Source: Gp13-AA77 sp035578005 | Lineage (GTDB): Bacteria; Acidobacteriota; Terriglobia; UBA7540 | DNA length: 64,000 bases | Reading direction: 5' to 3' | Assembly (NCBI GenBank): GCA_035578005.1 | Contig: DATJYK010000046.1 | Coordinates: 1 to 64,000, forward strand | Part shown: piece after piece, positions 49,948 to 59,613 of the stretch | How the letters are laid out: every line of letters starts with the position of its first letter | Position numbering within the stretch: the stretch's first letter is position 1 | Program-made: the position numbers and the translations under genes | Notes under the pieces: generated by a model | What the model was told of the DNA's origin: nothing | The model's input: only the letters and a program-made list of their open reading frames with translations | Databases searched by the model: none

Positions 49948-49980
49948 GTTTACGTAAACACGCCGCCCGTTTACGTAAAC
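49948..49980. promoter_or_regulatory. Pair of identical palindromes, candidate operator
   Basis: The perfect 12-bp palindrome GTTTACGTAAAC occurs at 49948-49959 and 49969-49980, 21 bp centre to centre, i.e. two helical turns. Both copies are followed by ACG. A central CG palindrome is the form favoured by LacI-family regulators, which control many glycan genes. The nearest start is the GH42-like gene 633 bp away, so the target is uncertain; a repeat element is the alternative. Confidence 0.5.
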
Positions 49981-50566
49981 ACGCTCCATCGGCCGACCCA
50001 AAGCTCGCCGCAGCAGAAGAACCGACCGTGACTGGCCCCGATCTCGAGTCAAATTCTTAACTCCTTACGGCTGAAACAGATTCCGGCTTCGTTCACCGCC
50101 ATCTGAGGCCCCGCAAAGACGTGGGGCTCACCATCGACCGGCCGCCCGTACCCGCCGCGCCCGCGTGACGTTTCTGTAATGCCAGGCGTCCGGCAGAGTT
50201 CGCTGATTCGCGGGTTCGAATTCGGGCGACAAAGACGCATCGTGGCAGCTCACCCTTGTATAGCACGAGAGTGGAGATGTGTCAAGTCATTTGTGCAGCG
50301 GATGTTATTTGTCACTATAGCGTGCAACAGTAGGCTACATTTCCGGCACAGCCGCGCCAGGCGAAGGGCCTTGCAGCGCACCCTTTTCTCAGGGCCCCGC
50401 TGGGAAAATGGCGACTCGCGCCGCCACCCCGGGTCGAGGCCAGTCATACCGCGCGAGCATCAGATTTTGTGGGCCAGGCTGCTGTCCATCCTAGACCCGA
50501 TCCGGTTTCATCCATCTGTGGGATCGTCGAAAACGAACTTCACACACACGTTGGCCTGTGCCAACA

Positions 50567-50594
50567 TTGTTGATACGTCGTTGTTGATACGTCG
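50567..50594. repeat. Perfect 14-bp tandem duplication
   Basis: TTGTTGATACGTCG occurs twice in direct succession, 18 bp upstream of the first possible start of the GH42-like gene. 14 bp is twice the heptamer period seen elsewhere in the window. Confidence 0.9.
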
Positions 50595-50612
50595 CGATAG
50601 GCCGACGCCACC

Positions 50613-53600
50613 ATGGATGCGCTACAATGTTTACGATTGTCTGAATGGTGGTACAGCGTTAGTAGCATTGCGATCCCGCAGCCAGGTGCTGGCCTTGTGA
50701 GCTGTCGACCCTTAGGTTTCCGTTGGCAGTTCACCGACGGTCCTCGCACCGTGCTGTGCATCTGCTTTACCCTTTTTCCCGTCCCGCGTCTTTGGCCTGC
50801 TCAACGTCCGGAAGCGGCCGCGCCGCGCGTCGATGCGCCCTTCACCACCCAGGTTGAGAGCCCTCATGTCCCCTGGGGCAAGCCTTACCCGGGACCGCCC
50901 ATCCACGCCTTCGTAGTGCCGAGCGTCAGCGAAGGCCGCACCCTAGTCGAGCTTGCCGAACGCATGAACCTGACTTTCGACACGGTGACGATCGATGACG
51001 CCTGGGATGTGAACACCTGGACGGTTGGCACCGATGAGAACTACGAGGCGCGCAACTACAAGCTGCTGTACCGGTATCTCGCCGAGGATCTCACCAGTTC
51101 CAAGGCGTACGATGTGATCGTCCTGCCCAGCATACATGGCTGGAACCGTCTGCCCGCTGAGGCCAAGGCGGCCATACGGCAGCGCGTGCAGCAGGGGGCG
51201 GGACTGGTGCTGATTCATCCCACCACCGGTCTTCTTGCGCCCGACGATCCGAAAGTCCAGGGCCCGCTGAACGATTTCATCGATTCCTACGATGTTCCCA
51301 CCGGCGACGAGCTTTGGGAAATCTCACCGCTGGTGGGCGCTTTGTCCGACCGTTTGGACGCGCGTGGATTTCGCGAGATTCGATCGGACGCTGTCGCGGG
51401 TGGACCCTGGAAGGCGGCCGTCGGCCACTACATCACTGACAACGTGCCCTTCGAGGCTTTTCCAGCGGACTACGTTAAGCACTACAAATACCGGCTCGGG
51501 AAGGACTCGACGGCGCTTGCGCGGGGCGCGGATGGCGAGCCGATTGTCGCGGTCAAGACGTACGGACGGGGAAGGGTGGTGGCGCTGGGATATTTGAATG
51601 CCGGTCTCTCACCCGACATCGACTGGAAAATCCTGGGCCAACAGGATGACCACTGGTGGGAATACTTCTATTCGATGTTGTGTCGATCCATCATCTGGGC
51701 TGCACGTCGCGAGCCGCCGCTGACGCTGGGGTCAATGGCCGCCGAGGCGCCGGACGCGACGCCCGGACGCGAGGCCGGGAGGCTGTCGGTTCAAGTCAGC
51801 AATTCCTCCGGCCTTCCGAGCGCAGAGATTGCGGTCACCGTGGTCAACGAATGGGGCCAGACGGCGAATCGATTCACCCTGCCCGTCACCCTTAGGCGGG
51901 GCGCCAACACGTTCTCCTTGCCGCTGCCTTGGGATTCGTACGACGGCCGGCACTTTGTCGATGTCATCCTAAGCGCCGCTGGAAGCCACTACGACTGGGG
52001 CTCCGCTTCATACAGTATTTCCGGCTCCGGGAAGATCGTGTCAGTGTCGCCGGACCGACAGTGGTACGCGCAGGGTGACACGGCGCAGGTGAGCGTCGCG
52101 ACCACGGCCGGAGAGCACGACAAGCTACTTGTGGAATTGCTCGACAATCGTGGCCGGCTCATGGGCTCCTCGACAGCAGGGGCTGGCGGCGGTGAGACTG
52201 TGTCGGTGGACGTGGGCCGCTACACTACCAATATCGGTTGGGTACGTGCGTCGTTGATTGATCTATCCGGCCGAACCCTCGATCGCAAGCAGGTGCGCGT
52301 GAACTTCGCGAGCGTGGACCGGCACTTCGGCGCGTACGAAGTGATCCTCCCATGGTACGGTCCGCCCACTTATCAACCCTGGACGCCAACTTTGGACGAA
52401 CAATTCCGTAAGGCCGGCGTGACCGTGGTCTCAACGCCAGAGCGCAATTTCAGACTCATTCAGGAAGTTCACGCGCCCGGATTCGGGGTCTACTGGCACT
52501 ATCGGGAACCCTACCTGCAGCAAAAAGACAAGTTTCTGGAGACGCGAGACAAGAAGTACCTGGTGCGGGAGCCCGACCTTTCGAGCGATACGTGGCTTGG
52601 ACAATTACCTGAGGTCATTCGCGACCACATGAAGGCCGAAGAGCAGTTTCGCCCGCTGGCCACCTACCTGGCCGATGAGTCTTCCCTGACGGCCTACGGC
52701 GACCCGCTCGACTTCTCCTGGTCGCCCGCGACTCTGATGAAGTTCCGCGAGTGGCTCAAAAGCGAGTATGCAAGCCTCGATGCTTTGAACCGGGAGTGGG
52801 GCAGCCAGTTTCAGTATTGGGAGAACGTCACTCCGCTGACCACTTCGGAGGCGCAGGCAAAGGGCGACTATGCCGGCTGGATGGACCACCGCACCTTCAT
52901 GGAGCAGGTATTTGCGAACGCCCTTCGAGTGGCGGCAAGCGCGGTGAAACAGGAGGACCGCGGATCGCGACCCAGCATTTCCGGAACGCAAGCGCCCGGT
53001 GCTTCCAACGCCGTCAACTGGTATCTGCTGGATTCGATCGTGGACTATCTTCAGCCTTACTCCGAAGACGACCAGGATGAACTGCATCGCTCGATGCGGC
53101 CCGGACTCATCCTTACCGGTTTCACGGGATATGGGAGCCACGGCGCAGAGTTGCGCTACGAGCTCTGGCATCGGATGCTTCACGGGCAAACCGGGGCGTC
53201 CGTGTTCTGGCAATACACCATGCTCAATGCGGACCTTACCTTGACCGAGCAAGGCCGCGACCTGCAGGCCGTGACCCATGAACTTCGCGATGATGGTTTG
53301 GCCTTGCTTCTTCGCGGCGCCCGGCGCGAGAACTGCGGCATTGCCGTCCACTATTCTTTGCCGAGCGTTCGTGGGCAGTGGATCACTGACGGTCATATTC
53401 AAGCTCATGAAGTTTCTAACGGCGACCGGACCTCGCAGCACCTCAAGCGTTTTCATGAAAACCGTCACGCCTGGCTGCAGGCGCTCGAAGACGCTCAATA
53501 CCAATACGACTTCCTCACCACGGAACAGATCGAAGCCGGGCAACTTCCGAAGTATCGGGTGTTGATCCTTCCCGACTCAATCGCCCTCTCGGATGCGGAA

Positions 53601-54623
53601 GTAGGAGAGATCCGCGCATTCGTTCGGAAAGGTGGCCTGTTGATCGCGGACGCGGAAACCGGGTTGATGGACGGGCACGCGCGCTGGCAAGAAAGAGGAC
53701 GCATCGATGACGTATTGGGCGTCGAGCACAGAGATATGCGCTCCGCGAAAACCGGACTCGCCCCTATCCAGATCAAAAAAGGGATCGAAGGCAATCCCAC
53801 AGAGATTGAGGTGGTTCCGGCTGACCCCACGCTGCGGCCGCTCAATGCCAGCCAGACAAGCGTCAGCAAGGGTGCAGGGAAACTGATGATTGAGAATCGA
53901 TACGGAGCTGGACGCGCAGTGACACTGAATTTCTGGATGACCGATTATGAGAAACTGCGCCAGGCCGACGCTACGGCAGGGCGGTTAGCCCTCATTCAGA
54001 AGTACCTCGTTTCAAGGGATGCTCGCCCGCTGGCGGATATTCTCACGCCTTCGGGCCGCCGGCTGGAATGCTCCGAGGTCGTTGCCTACGATACCGGCGG
54101 TGGCGAGTACCTGGCGATTCTTCCCGAGCCGAAGTGTCGCGACGCGGGCGCCATCACGCTTCGGTTGCCGGCGCCCAGGTTTGTTTACAACCTTCGCGCG
54201 CATCGCTTTCTCGGCCGCACCTCGCACCTCAGCGGGAATCTCGTGCCCGGTGAGCCTTTGGTCTACGCGCTCAGGGATGCTCCTGCCGCGCGCCCCGCCA
54301 TCCTCCCAGCCCTGGGTGGGAAGGGGATTCGGAAGGTAGCCCAGGGAAACACAGTGAAGTTCGCCATCCGGCTTAAGCCTCCGGGCGGCGAGCGCACGCC
54401 TTCGAGCGCCGTGCATGTTGAGGTTCGCGACCCACGGGGAAAGATTGTGGACTATTACGGCACCGACTTGCCGCTGGGAAACGACACGATCGAATTCTCC
54501 ATTCCGCTCGCCCTCAACGACCCGTCCGGGACTTGGCATGTGACCGCCAGAGAACCCTTTGCCCACGAGGCTTCGACCGCCGAATTTGTGGTTACCCCTT
54601 CTCCCGAACGAAGGCAGCCCTAA
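50613..54623 (+). CDS. Large GH42-like beta-galactosidase-family protein
   Basis: Up to 1336 residues. A class I glutamine-amidotransferase-like (ThuA-like) domain comes first: VPSVSEGRTLVELAERMNL, YDVIVLPSIHGWNRLP, GAGLVLIHPTTGLL. Beta-sandwich linkers follow, then a GH42-type catalytic barrel (FGVYWHYREPYL, LATYLADESSLTAYGDPLDFSWSP, MKFREWLKSEYASLDALNREWGS) in which the Glu of ADESSL is the likely acid/base. A trimerisation-like domain (VLILPDSIALSDAEVGEIRAFVRKGG) and C-terminal beta domains complete it. It is larger than typical GH42 (about 650-700). No ribosome-binding site precedes 50613; GTG 50699 or GTG 50749 (before the hydrophobic LCICFTLFP) may be the true start. It probably hydrolyses a galactose-containing or related glycan taken up by the nearby receptor. 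Confidence 0.82.
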   Translation: MDALQCLRLSEWWYSVSSIAIPQPGAGLVSCRPLGFRWQFTDGPRTVLCICFTLFPVPRLWPAQRPEAAAPRVDAPFTTQVESPHVPWGKPYPGPPIHAFVVPSVSEGRTLVELAERMNLTFDTVTIDDAWDVNTWTVGTDENYEARNYKLLYRYLAEDLTSSKAYDVIVLPSIHGWNRLPAEAKAAIRQRVQQGAGLVLIHPTTGLLAPDDPKVQGPLNDFIDSYDVPTGDELWEISPLVGALSDRLDARGFREIRSDAVAGGPWKAAVGHYITDNVPFEAFPADYVKHYKYRLGKDSTALARGADGEPIVAVKTYGRGRVVALGYLNAGLSPDIDWKILGQQDDHWWEYFYSMLCRSIIWAARREPPLTLGSMAAEAPDATPGREAGRLSVQVSNSSGLPSAEIAVTVVNEWGQTANRFTLPVTLRRGANTFSLPLPWDSYDGRHFVDVILSAAGSHYDWGSASYSISGSGKIVSVSPDRQWYAQGDTAQVSVATTAGEHDKLLVELLDNRGRLMGSSTAGAGGGETVSVDVGRYTTNIGWVRASLIDLSGRTLDRKQVRVNFASVDRHFGAYEVILPWYGPPTYQPWTPTLDEQFRKAGVTVVSTPERNFRLIQEVHAPGFGVYWHYREPYLQQKDKFLETRDKKYLVREPDLSSDTWLGQLPEVIRDHMKAEEQFRPLATYLADESSLTAYGDPLDFSWSPATLMKFREWLKSEYASLDALNREWGSQFQYWENVTPLTTSEAQAKGDYAGWMDHRTFMEQVFANALRVAASAVKQEDRGSRPSISGTQAPGASNAVNWYLLDSIVDYLQPYSEDDQDELHRSMRPGLILTGFTGYGSHGAELRYELWHRMLHGQTGASVFWQYTMLNADLTLTEQGRDLQAVTHELRDDGLALLLRGARRENCGIAVHYSLPSVRGQWITDGHIQAHEVSNGDRTSQHLKRFHENRHAWLQALEDAQYQYDFLTTEQIEAGQLPKYRVLILPDSIALSDAEVGEIRAFVRKGGLLIADAETGLMDGHARWQERGRIDDVLGVEHRDMRSAKTGLAPIQIKKGIEGNPTEIEVVPADPTLRPLNASQTSVSKGAGKLMIENRYGAGRAVTLNFWMTDYEKLRQADATAGRLALIQKYLVSRDARPLADILTPSGRRLECSEVVAYDTGGGEYLAILPEPKCRDAGAITLRLPAPRFVYNLRAHRFLGRTSHLSGNLVPGEPLVYALRDAPAARPAILPALGGKGIRKVAQGNTVKFAIRLKPPGGERTPSSAVHVEVRDPRGKIVDYYGTDLPLGNDTIEFSIPLALNDPSGTWHVTAREPFAHEASTAEFVVTPSPERRQP

Positions 54624-54633
54624 CACTTTAGAG

Positions 54634-54740
54634 GGTGTGAAAAAATCCCTGGGAGCGCGGGGTCTCGCCCGCCACCCGGCCGTGAAAACGGCTTGAAAGA
54701 GCGGGCGAGACGCCCGCGCTCCCAGGAATTGTTTCACACC
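54634..54740. repeat. 107-bp inverted-repeat element (GGTGTGAAAAAAT ends)
   Basis: The ends GGTGTGAAAAAATCCCTGGG and CAGGAATTGTTTCACACC and inner arms GGGAGCGCGGGGTCTCGCCC / GGGCGAGACGCCCGCGCTCC pair over most of the length. The inner arms match the element at 3033-3106. It starts 10 bp after the GH42-like stop and ends exactly where the decayed frame at 54741 begins. Confidence 0.9.
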
Positions 54741-54933
54741 TTCTTTGTCTGGGAACTATCAGGACGAAGCGGGGAACCACTTCGATCCCCGCATCCACGG
54801 GACGCGGATCAAACACACCATGAGCCCGGTCAGCTTGAAGATGTACGACAGGTTCGGCCTCATCCTGAGGATCGAGACCGTCAATGACGTCTTCTTTTTC
54901 CCGCACTACCGCTATGGCGCGGCGGTCGCTTGA
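54741..54933 (+). pseudogene. Fragment of a repeated acidobacterial protein family
   Basis: The frame reads GTRIKHTMSPVSLKMYDRFGLILRIETVNDVFFFPHYRY and then stops. The stretch KMYDKFGLILRIET-NDVSFF-HYR is, from memory, a conserved segment of a larger protein found in multiple copies in Acidobacteria and related genomes. Only ~60 residues remain; there is no ribosome-binding site, and the normal continuation after HYR is lost. The fragment directly abuts the inverted-repeat element and its last 22 bp overlap the end of the opposing glucan-synthase gene. I read it as a remnant. I cannot name the family with certainty. Confidence 0.5.
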
Positions 54934-57900
54934 ATCCGCCGATTTGTTGCGGCGTCTATCCGATCGATGTGTGCCACAGTCGGGACACGCTCGAAAAGCA
55001 GCCGTTCAGTGGCGAGGACCAGCGGCTCTTCGTGGAAAAGGCGTTGAAATAGCCCTTTGGATAGAACGTTGGCGAGTGAGAGTAGGCTCATTCCCTGGTG
55101 GTGCGCCATCCAGCAACGAATGAGTTCAACCGGCGCGCGCTTGGCTTTCTGGCCGAAGTCAGCCGATTCATAGAAGCCGTACTCACCGACCCATCCCATG
55201 GCATTCATCTTTCGAAGATTGTTGATGGCGCCGTCCCGGTCGACGCAAAGTGCGAGAAAGGTCGCGTAGGGAGCAATCACAAGGCGATCCTGCACATCCG
55301 GATTAAGCGCGAGGCCAGGAACTCCAAAGGCCCTGTAGCCGTATTGGGCCCCGGCGCTTCGTTCGCTAAACGACGCCTCCGAAATTCCCCAAGGCGTGGC
55401 ATGGCGGTGCACGGCCGACTGTTGGCAGGCCACCGCTGCACGCGCAGTCTCATCAAGAGTGGTTCCGGGCGCGGTCTTCATCCAGAGCATGGGTAGGAGA
55501 TACTCGAACATGGTGCCGGTCCAGGAAACTAAAGCGCGCCTTCCCCCGCAACGGGTGTAGGACCTGCCTAGTCGAAACCAACTGTCCTGAGGAATGTCAC
55601 CCTTGGCGATGGCGACAAAAGTGGCGCTGCGTGCCTCCGAAGCAAGCAGATCGTAGCACCAGTCCTCCAAACGCTGACGATCAACGTCGTACCCGATCGA
55701 AAGCGCCTTTCGTCGCGGGTGCATCAGGAATCGGAAATCCATCTCGTCAACGAGTGAGTCCCCTTCGCTGGCCAGGGTGGTGAGGCGATCCCGGAGACGC
55801 TCTGCCTGAGTGATACAAGCCGGCAGAAGCGAGCCGAGGGCCATTGCCGCAGACTGGACCTCTGGGTCGGAGGCTTCGTCCCTCACCAACTCTTCGAGTT
55901 TCGTCTGGAAGCTAGCAATCGCCTCCGGAAGCGCCTTCAGACTCACAGGCTTGATAGACCGCGGATCAAGCCCAGGTTCAAGCCAACCGAGCAGCGAGGC
56001 ATATTCGGGCAGGTACCAGGGAGCCATCGTCTCAACCATCTCCCGAAGATCCCCGAGTCTCGACCGGCATTCAGAGAGCCACCATCGCGCGACTTGAAGT
56101 CCCTCTGCAGGCCCCGCGCTCAGCGCGTCCTCAAGTTCCGGCGTCAAGCGCTCCAGCCGGGGCAGCGCCTTCACCCAGGCGAGAGTGTCTTCGCCGAGAA
56201 AGGCCACGCGTGAGCGAAGACTCTCGAATTGGCTTTTCCGCTCGGCATCCAAGCCGGCTGAGGATGCGATTTCGGCAGCCACCTCGTAATGATCCCGGAT
56301 GCCACGAAGGGCGGCTTTGCTGACCTGGGGCTGGTCGAGCGCAGCGAGGCACCCTTGTTTCAAAGCCCAGAGGCAGCAAGCCAGATTTCCGCTATCAACA
56401 CTCGACACGAAGCGCGGTTCAAGTGCCGCAAGGCTCCGGGTGTCATACCAGTTCAGGAAGTGGCCCCGATACCGTGGCAGGCGCTTGGCTGCGGCAACGG
56501 TGCTCTCCGCCATGTCAAGAAACTGGGGCAGCGTGACAAAGCCGAGATCATAGGCCGCATACTGGGCGTTCAGCAGCAGACCCAGGTTTGAGGGGGAAAG
56601 GCGATGGTCCACCGCGCCATCTTCCCGCACATTGTCCGGGATCAATCCGTGATCTCGTCTGCTGCAGAACACCCGGAAATAGCGCCACGTACGCAGGGCG
56701 AGCCCGCGCAGGAACAATTCCTCCTCCCGGGTTAAGGCGGGGGGGCCGGCGCGGAAGGGCCGGTCAAGCCATCGTGAAAAGGGTCTGGCGAAAAACCACA
56801 GCGCCAGAATGGGCGCTGCGGAAGGCAGGGCGTGCGGCCGATAAACTGCCAGTGCCGCGGCAATCAGAATCGCCAAGTACGGCGTCCATTTAAGGTACAC
56901 ATCAACGGGAGTCCTTTTGGCGCTTTCGATTTCCGACTCGGCGGCCGTCTCCCATTCCAGAAGCCTCCTGTGGCTGACGGTGAGACGGAACAGTGTGCGG
57001 AATACCGCGTCGAGGGTGAGCAGGGCCTGGTGGGCGAGAAGGGCGAAAACGAGCAGAACACTGATCTGCTCGCTGATGAAAGTTTCCGCCGCCTGCTTGA
57101 GGACCCCCACCGAATCGTCACCCTGCCACAGCCTGGGCATCGTCAGCAGAAGTTCAACGTAGCTCGGAATTACCAGAAGCGCCACAATCGCGGTCGTCCA
57201 GTACACCGGCGAACCGGGCAAGAAGAACCAGGCAGCCATCAACAAGACGAAGGTGGCGGCTTCGATAACGCTACGGCGCAGGTTGTCGAAGATCTTCCAA
57301 CGCGAAATCAGGTTCAGCGGGTTCTTCACCCGGGCGCCATCGTGATGCGGCACGCGCGGAAACAACCAGCGCATAATCTGCCAGTCCCCGCGCACCCAAC
57401 GGTGCTTTCGCCGGCTGTGGGCACTGAAGTGCGAGGGGTAATCATCGATGACTTCAACATCCGTTACCAAGCCTGCGCGCGCGTAGGCGCCTTCGATCAG
57501 ATCATGACTGAGAATCGCATTGTTGGGGAACCTTTCACCCAAAACCCGCTGAAACACGTCAACTTCGTAAATGCCCTTGCCCGTGAAGATTCCTTCGCCG
57601 AAGAGGTCCTGATATACGTCGGAGACCGCCCGCGTGTACGGGTCAAGACCGGTTTGCCCGGAATAGATATTTGCCAGCCGCGAGCGATTGGCGGAGCGCA
57701 CGCTAATGCCCACCCTAGGTTGCAGGACGCCGTACCCCTCCACCACAGTATTGGTCGCAGGATTGATCACGGCGCGGTTCAGCGGATGTGCCATGGCGCC
57801 AATCAGCCGGTGCGCAGTGCCTCTTGGTAGTTGGGTGTCGGAGTCAAGGGTGATCACGAAGCGGACATTCGGCAAGATCGAAAGATCGCCGATTTTCACG

Positions 57901-59522
57901 GGAAAGCTGTCGTATTTGCCACGCAGAAGATTATTCAAGTCCAGGAGCTTGCCCCGCTTGCGTTCCCATCCCATCCAGGCGCCTTCGGATTCGTTGAACA
58001 CCGGATGACGGTGGAAGAGCAAAAACCCGCCCTTGCCTTGGTGGCGGTAGCGCTCATTAAGCTCACGAACCAGCCGGGAGCAGAGCTCCAGCAAGTGCGC
58101 CTTCTCGCTTCGGGGCTGCTCGGAGTCCGGCTCATCGGTGAGCAGAACGAAGTGCAGGTGGGCGTCGCGATTGCCGAGATAACGGATTTCAAGGTCGCGG
58201 ACCAGTTGCCGCACCTGGTCTTCGCTAATCAACAGAGTTGGGATTGCAACAAGCGTCGTACAGTCCGCGGGAATGCCTTCGGAGAAATCGAGCTTGGGAA
58301 TAAGCCGCACCGGCACCAGGAAGGCGGTCAGTCGATTGATCACGCCGATGGCCGCCTCGCTCGCCGGCAATAGAAGAAGCAGCAGAGCGGCAACGAGCGG
58401 CACTCCTACCCGGAGACCGCTGAGGGCGAAGGCCATGATGCCAAAAGCTACAAGTTCGATTCCGACCAGGAAAAAAGCCTCGGGCGTCTCCAGGATGGTG
58501 TCGCTTACCTGCTTCAGAGCCGGTGCGCGGTACTTGACGAGAGATTCGAGAGTTTTTCGGCCCTCATCCACTAGATAGTAGCCCACGTGGCTGCGGCGCT
58601 GCGCCCCCCGGAATCCTGGCCTGGACTTGCCGTGGGCTGCGACGGCAAGTGACACAGCCAGTTGGGCGACTTCGGTTTCTTCGGCTCGCGAGTGGGCCGC
58701 CAGTTCCTGCACGGCATCGCAGTAATATTCGCGGCTGTAAACCTCCATGGTGGCGTACGCGTCGGCGGGATCCTTGCTTAGAATCCAGTGCGTCCTGCTC
58801 AGCCGTTCGAAGAAGTCCTTGCCCTCACTCCGATTGATGTCAATTAAGCTGAGCATCAGCACCTTCAGGCTGGCGTCGGAGATTTCGGGCTGCGTGTGGC
58901 TTCGGAGGGCGGCGGTCAGCGAGCGCGCCCCTTCTGCGATCTGTTCCAATAAAACCATCTCCACCATGGAATTCAGGGCCCAGATCTCACCGATCTCAAA
59001 CGGACTCGCTTCCTGGGCAGCATCCATGTAAATGAAGAAGTCCGTTTCCGAAAACTCGAAGGAGACGACCTGAAGGAAATCGGCCGCCGCCAGGTAAGGC
59101 AGAGGCAGACTCGTCTCCCCTTGCACCCGAGACCTTACGCTTCGTGGCGGGTATTTTGTGCGCAAAGTGTTATGCGCATGGCGAGCAGCCCCGCGAACCA
59201 GACTCATGTGATCCGTCAACCATCGAACCGAATTCGGCAGAGGAATGGGTCGTTCCAGAGCACGCACAATTTCCCGAAGTGCTTCTTCAATATCGGCCGT
59301 TGCCTGGCGCAGCCTGCGGGCCAGGGACTTCGCCGGTCGTCTCCGCGTGCCCTTGGGGCTCAGCTTCCAGCCTCTCGCTCGCTTCTGCGCTTCCTCGCGC
59401 AGCCAGGCCGCGCGCGCGTGTGATGGGCTAAACGAGTCTCTTGCCTTTTCGTCGGGCAGAAAGGGCGGCACCGCCGCAGGCGCTTGGATAGCCGAATGTA
59501 TATCGAAGGTGGGCTGGTCCAT
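54912..59522 (-). CDS. Cyclic beta-1,2-glucan synthase-like protein (NdvB/GT84), lacking the C-terminal phosphorylase
   Basis: A 1536-residue membrane protein. The N-terminal third is helical. Membrane helices (EAFFLVGIELVAFGIMAFALSG) are followed by the GT84 catalytic loop with RFVITLDSDTQLPRG (DxD), LSHDLIEGAYARAG and RRKHRWVRGDWQIMRW, then more helices. Next is a large alpha-toroid domain (FLRGLALRTWRYFRVFCSRRDHGLIPDNV ... SWTGTMFEYLLPMLWM ... MAHHQGMSLLSLANVL) corresponding to the transglycosylase/cyclisation domain of cyclic glucan synthases. Classical NdvB/Cgs is about 2800 residues and ends in a GH94 phosphorylase that trims chain length; here the protein stops after LATERLLFERVPT with no GH94. 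Predicted product: beta-1,2-glucan, perhaps of less controlled size. The ABC exporter gene lies 91 bp upstream. No strong ribosome-binding site at 59522. Confidence 0.88.
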   Translation of the reverse strand: MDQPTFDIHSAIQAPAAVPPFLPDEKARDSFSPSHARAAWLREEAQKRARGWKLSPKGTRRRPAKSLARRLRQATADIEEALREIVRALERPIPLPNSVRWLTDHMSLVRGAARHAHNTLRTKYPPRSVRSRVQGETSLPLPYLAAADFLQVVSFEFSETDFFIYMDAAQEASPFEIGEIWALNSMVEMVLLEQIAEGARSLTAALRSHTQPEISDASLKVLMLSLIDINRSEGKDFFERLSRTHWILSKDPADAYATMEVYSREYYCDAVQELAAHSRAEETEVAQLAVSLAVAAHGKSRPGFRGAQRRSHVGYYLVDEGRKTLESLVKYRAPALKQVSDTILETPEAFFLVGIELVAFGIMAFALSGLRVGVPLVAALLLLLLPASEAAIGVINRLTAFLVPVRLIPKLDFSEGIPADCTTLVAIPTLLISEDQVRQLVRDLEIRYLGNRDAHLHFVLLTDEPDSEQPRSEKAHLLELCSRLVRELNERYRHQGKGGFLLFHRHPVFNESEGAWMGWERKRGKLLDLNNLLRGKYDSFPVKIGDLSILPNVRFVITLDSDTQLPRGTAHRLIGAMAHPLNRAVINPATNTVVEGYGVLQPRVGISVRSANRSRLANIYSGQTGLDPYTRAVSDVYQDLFGEGIFTGKGIYEVDVFQRVLGERFPNNAILSHDLIEGAYARAGLVTDVEVIDDYPSHFSAHSRRKHRWVRGDWQIMRWLFPRVPHHDGARVKNPLNLISRWKIFDNLRRSVIEAATFVLLMAAWFFLPGSPVYWTTAIVALLVIPSYVELLLTMPRLWQGDDSVGVLKQAAETFISEQISVLLVFALLAHQALLTLDAVFRTLFRLTVSHRRLLEWETAAESEIESAKRTPVDVYLKWTPYLAILIAAALAVYRPHALPSAAPILALWFFARPFSRWLDRPFRAGPPALTREEELFLRGLALRTWRYFRVFCSRRDHGLIPDNVREDGAVDHRLSPSNLGLLLNAQYAAYDLGFVTLPQFLDMAESTVAAAKRLPRYRGHFLNWYDTRSLAALEPRFVSSVDSGNLACCLWALKQGCLAALDQPQVSKAALRGIRDHYEVAAEIASSAGLDAERKSQFESLRSRVAFLGEDTLAWVKALPRLERLTPELEDALSAGPAEGLQVARWWLSECRSRLGDLREMVETMAPWYLPEYASLLGWLEPGLDPRSIKPVSLKALPEAIASFQTKLEELVRDEASDPEVQSAAMALGSLLPACITQAERLRDRLTTLASEGDSLVDEMDFRFLMHPRRKALSIGYDVDRQRLEDWCYDLLASEARSATFVAIAKGDIPQDSWFRLGRSYTRCGGRRALVSWTGTMFEYLLPMLWMKTAPGTTLDETARAAVACQQSAVHRHATPWGISEASFSERSAGAQYGYRAFGVPGLALNPDVQDRLVIAPYATFLALCVDRDGAINNLRKMNAMGWVGEYGFYESADFGQKAKRAPVELIRCWMAHHQGMSLLSLANVLSKGLFQRLFHEEPLVLATERLLFERVPTVAHIDRIDAATNRRIQATAAP

Positions 59523-59613
59523 CGTATGGATTCAGGTGGCCTTGGTTTTCATCTTGAATGAGTCCCGTTTAGCCCTTCGTTGAGGCCTTGTCACCACTCT
59601 CGTTTGACGTCCT

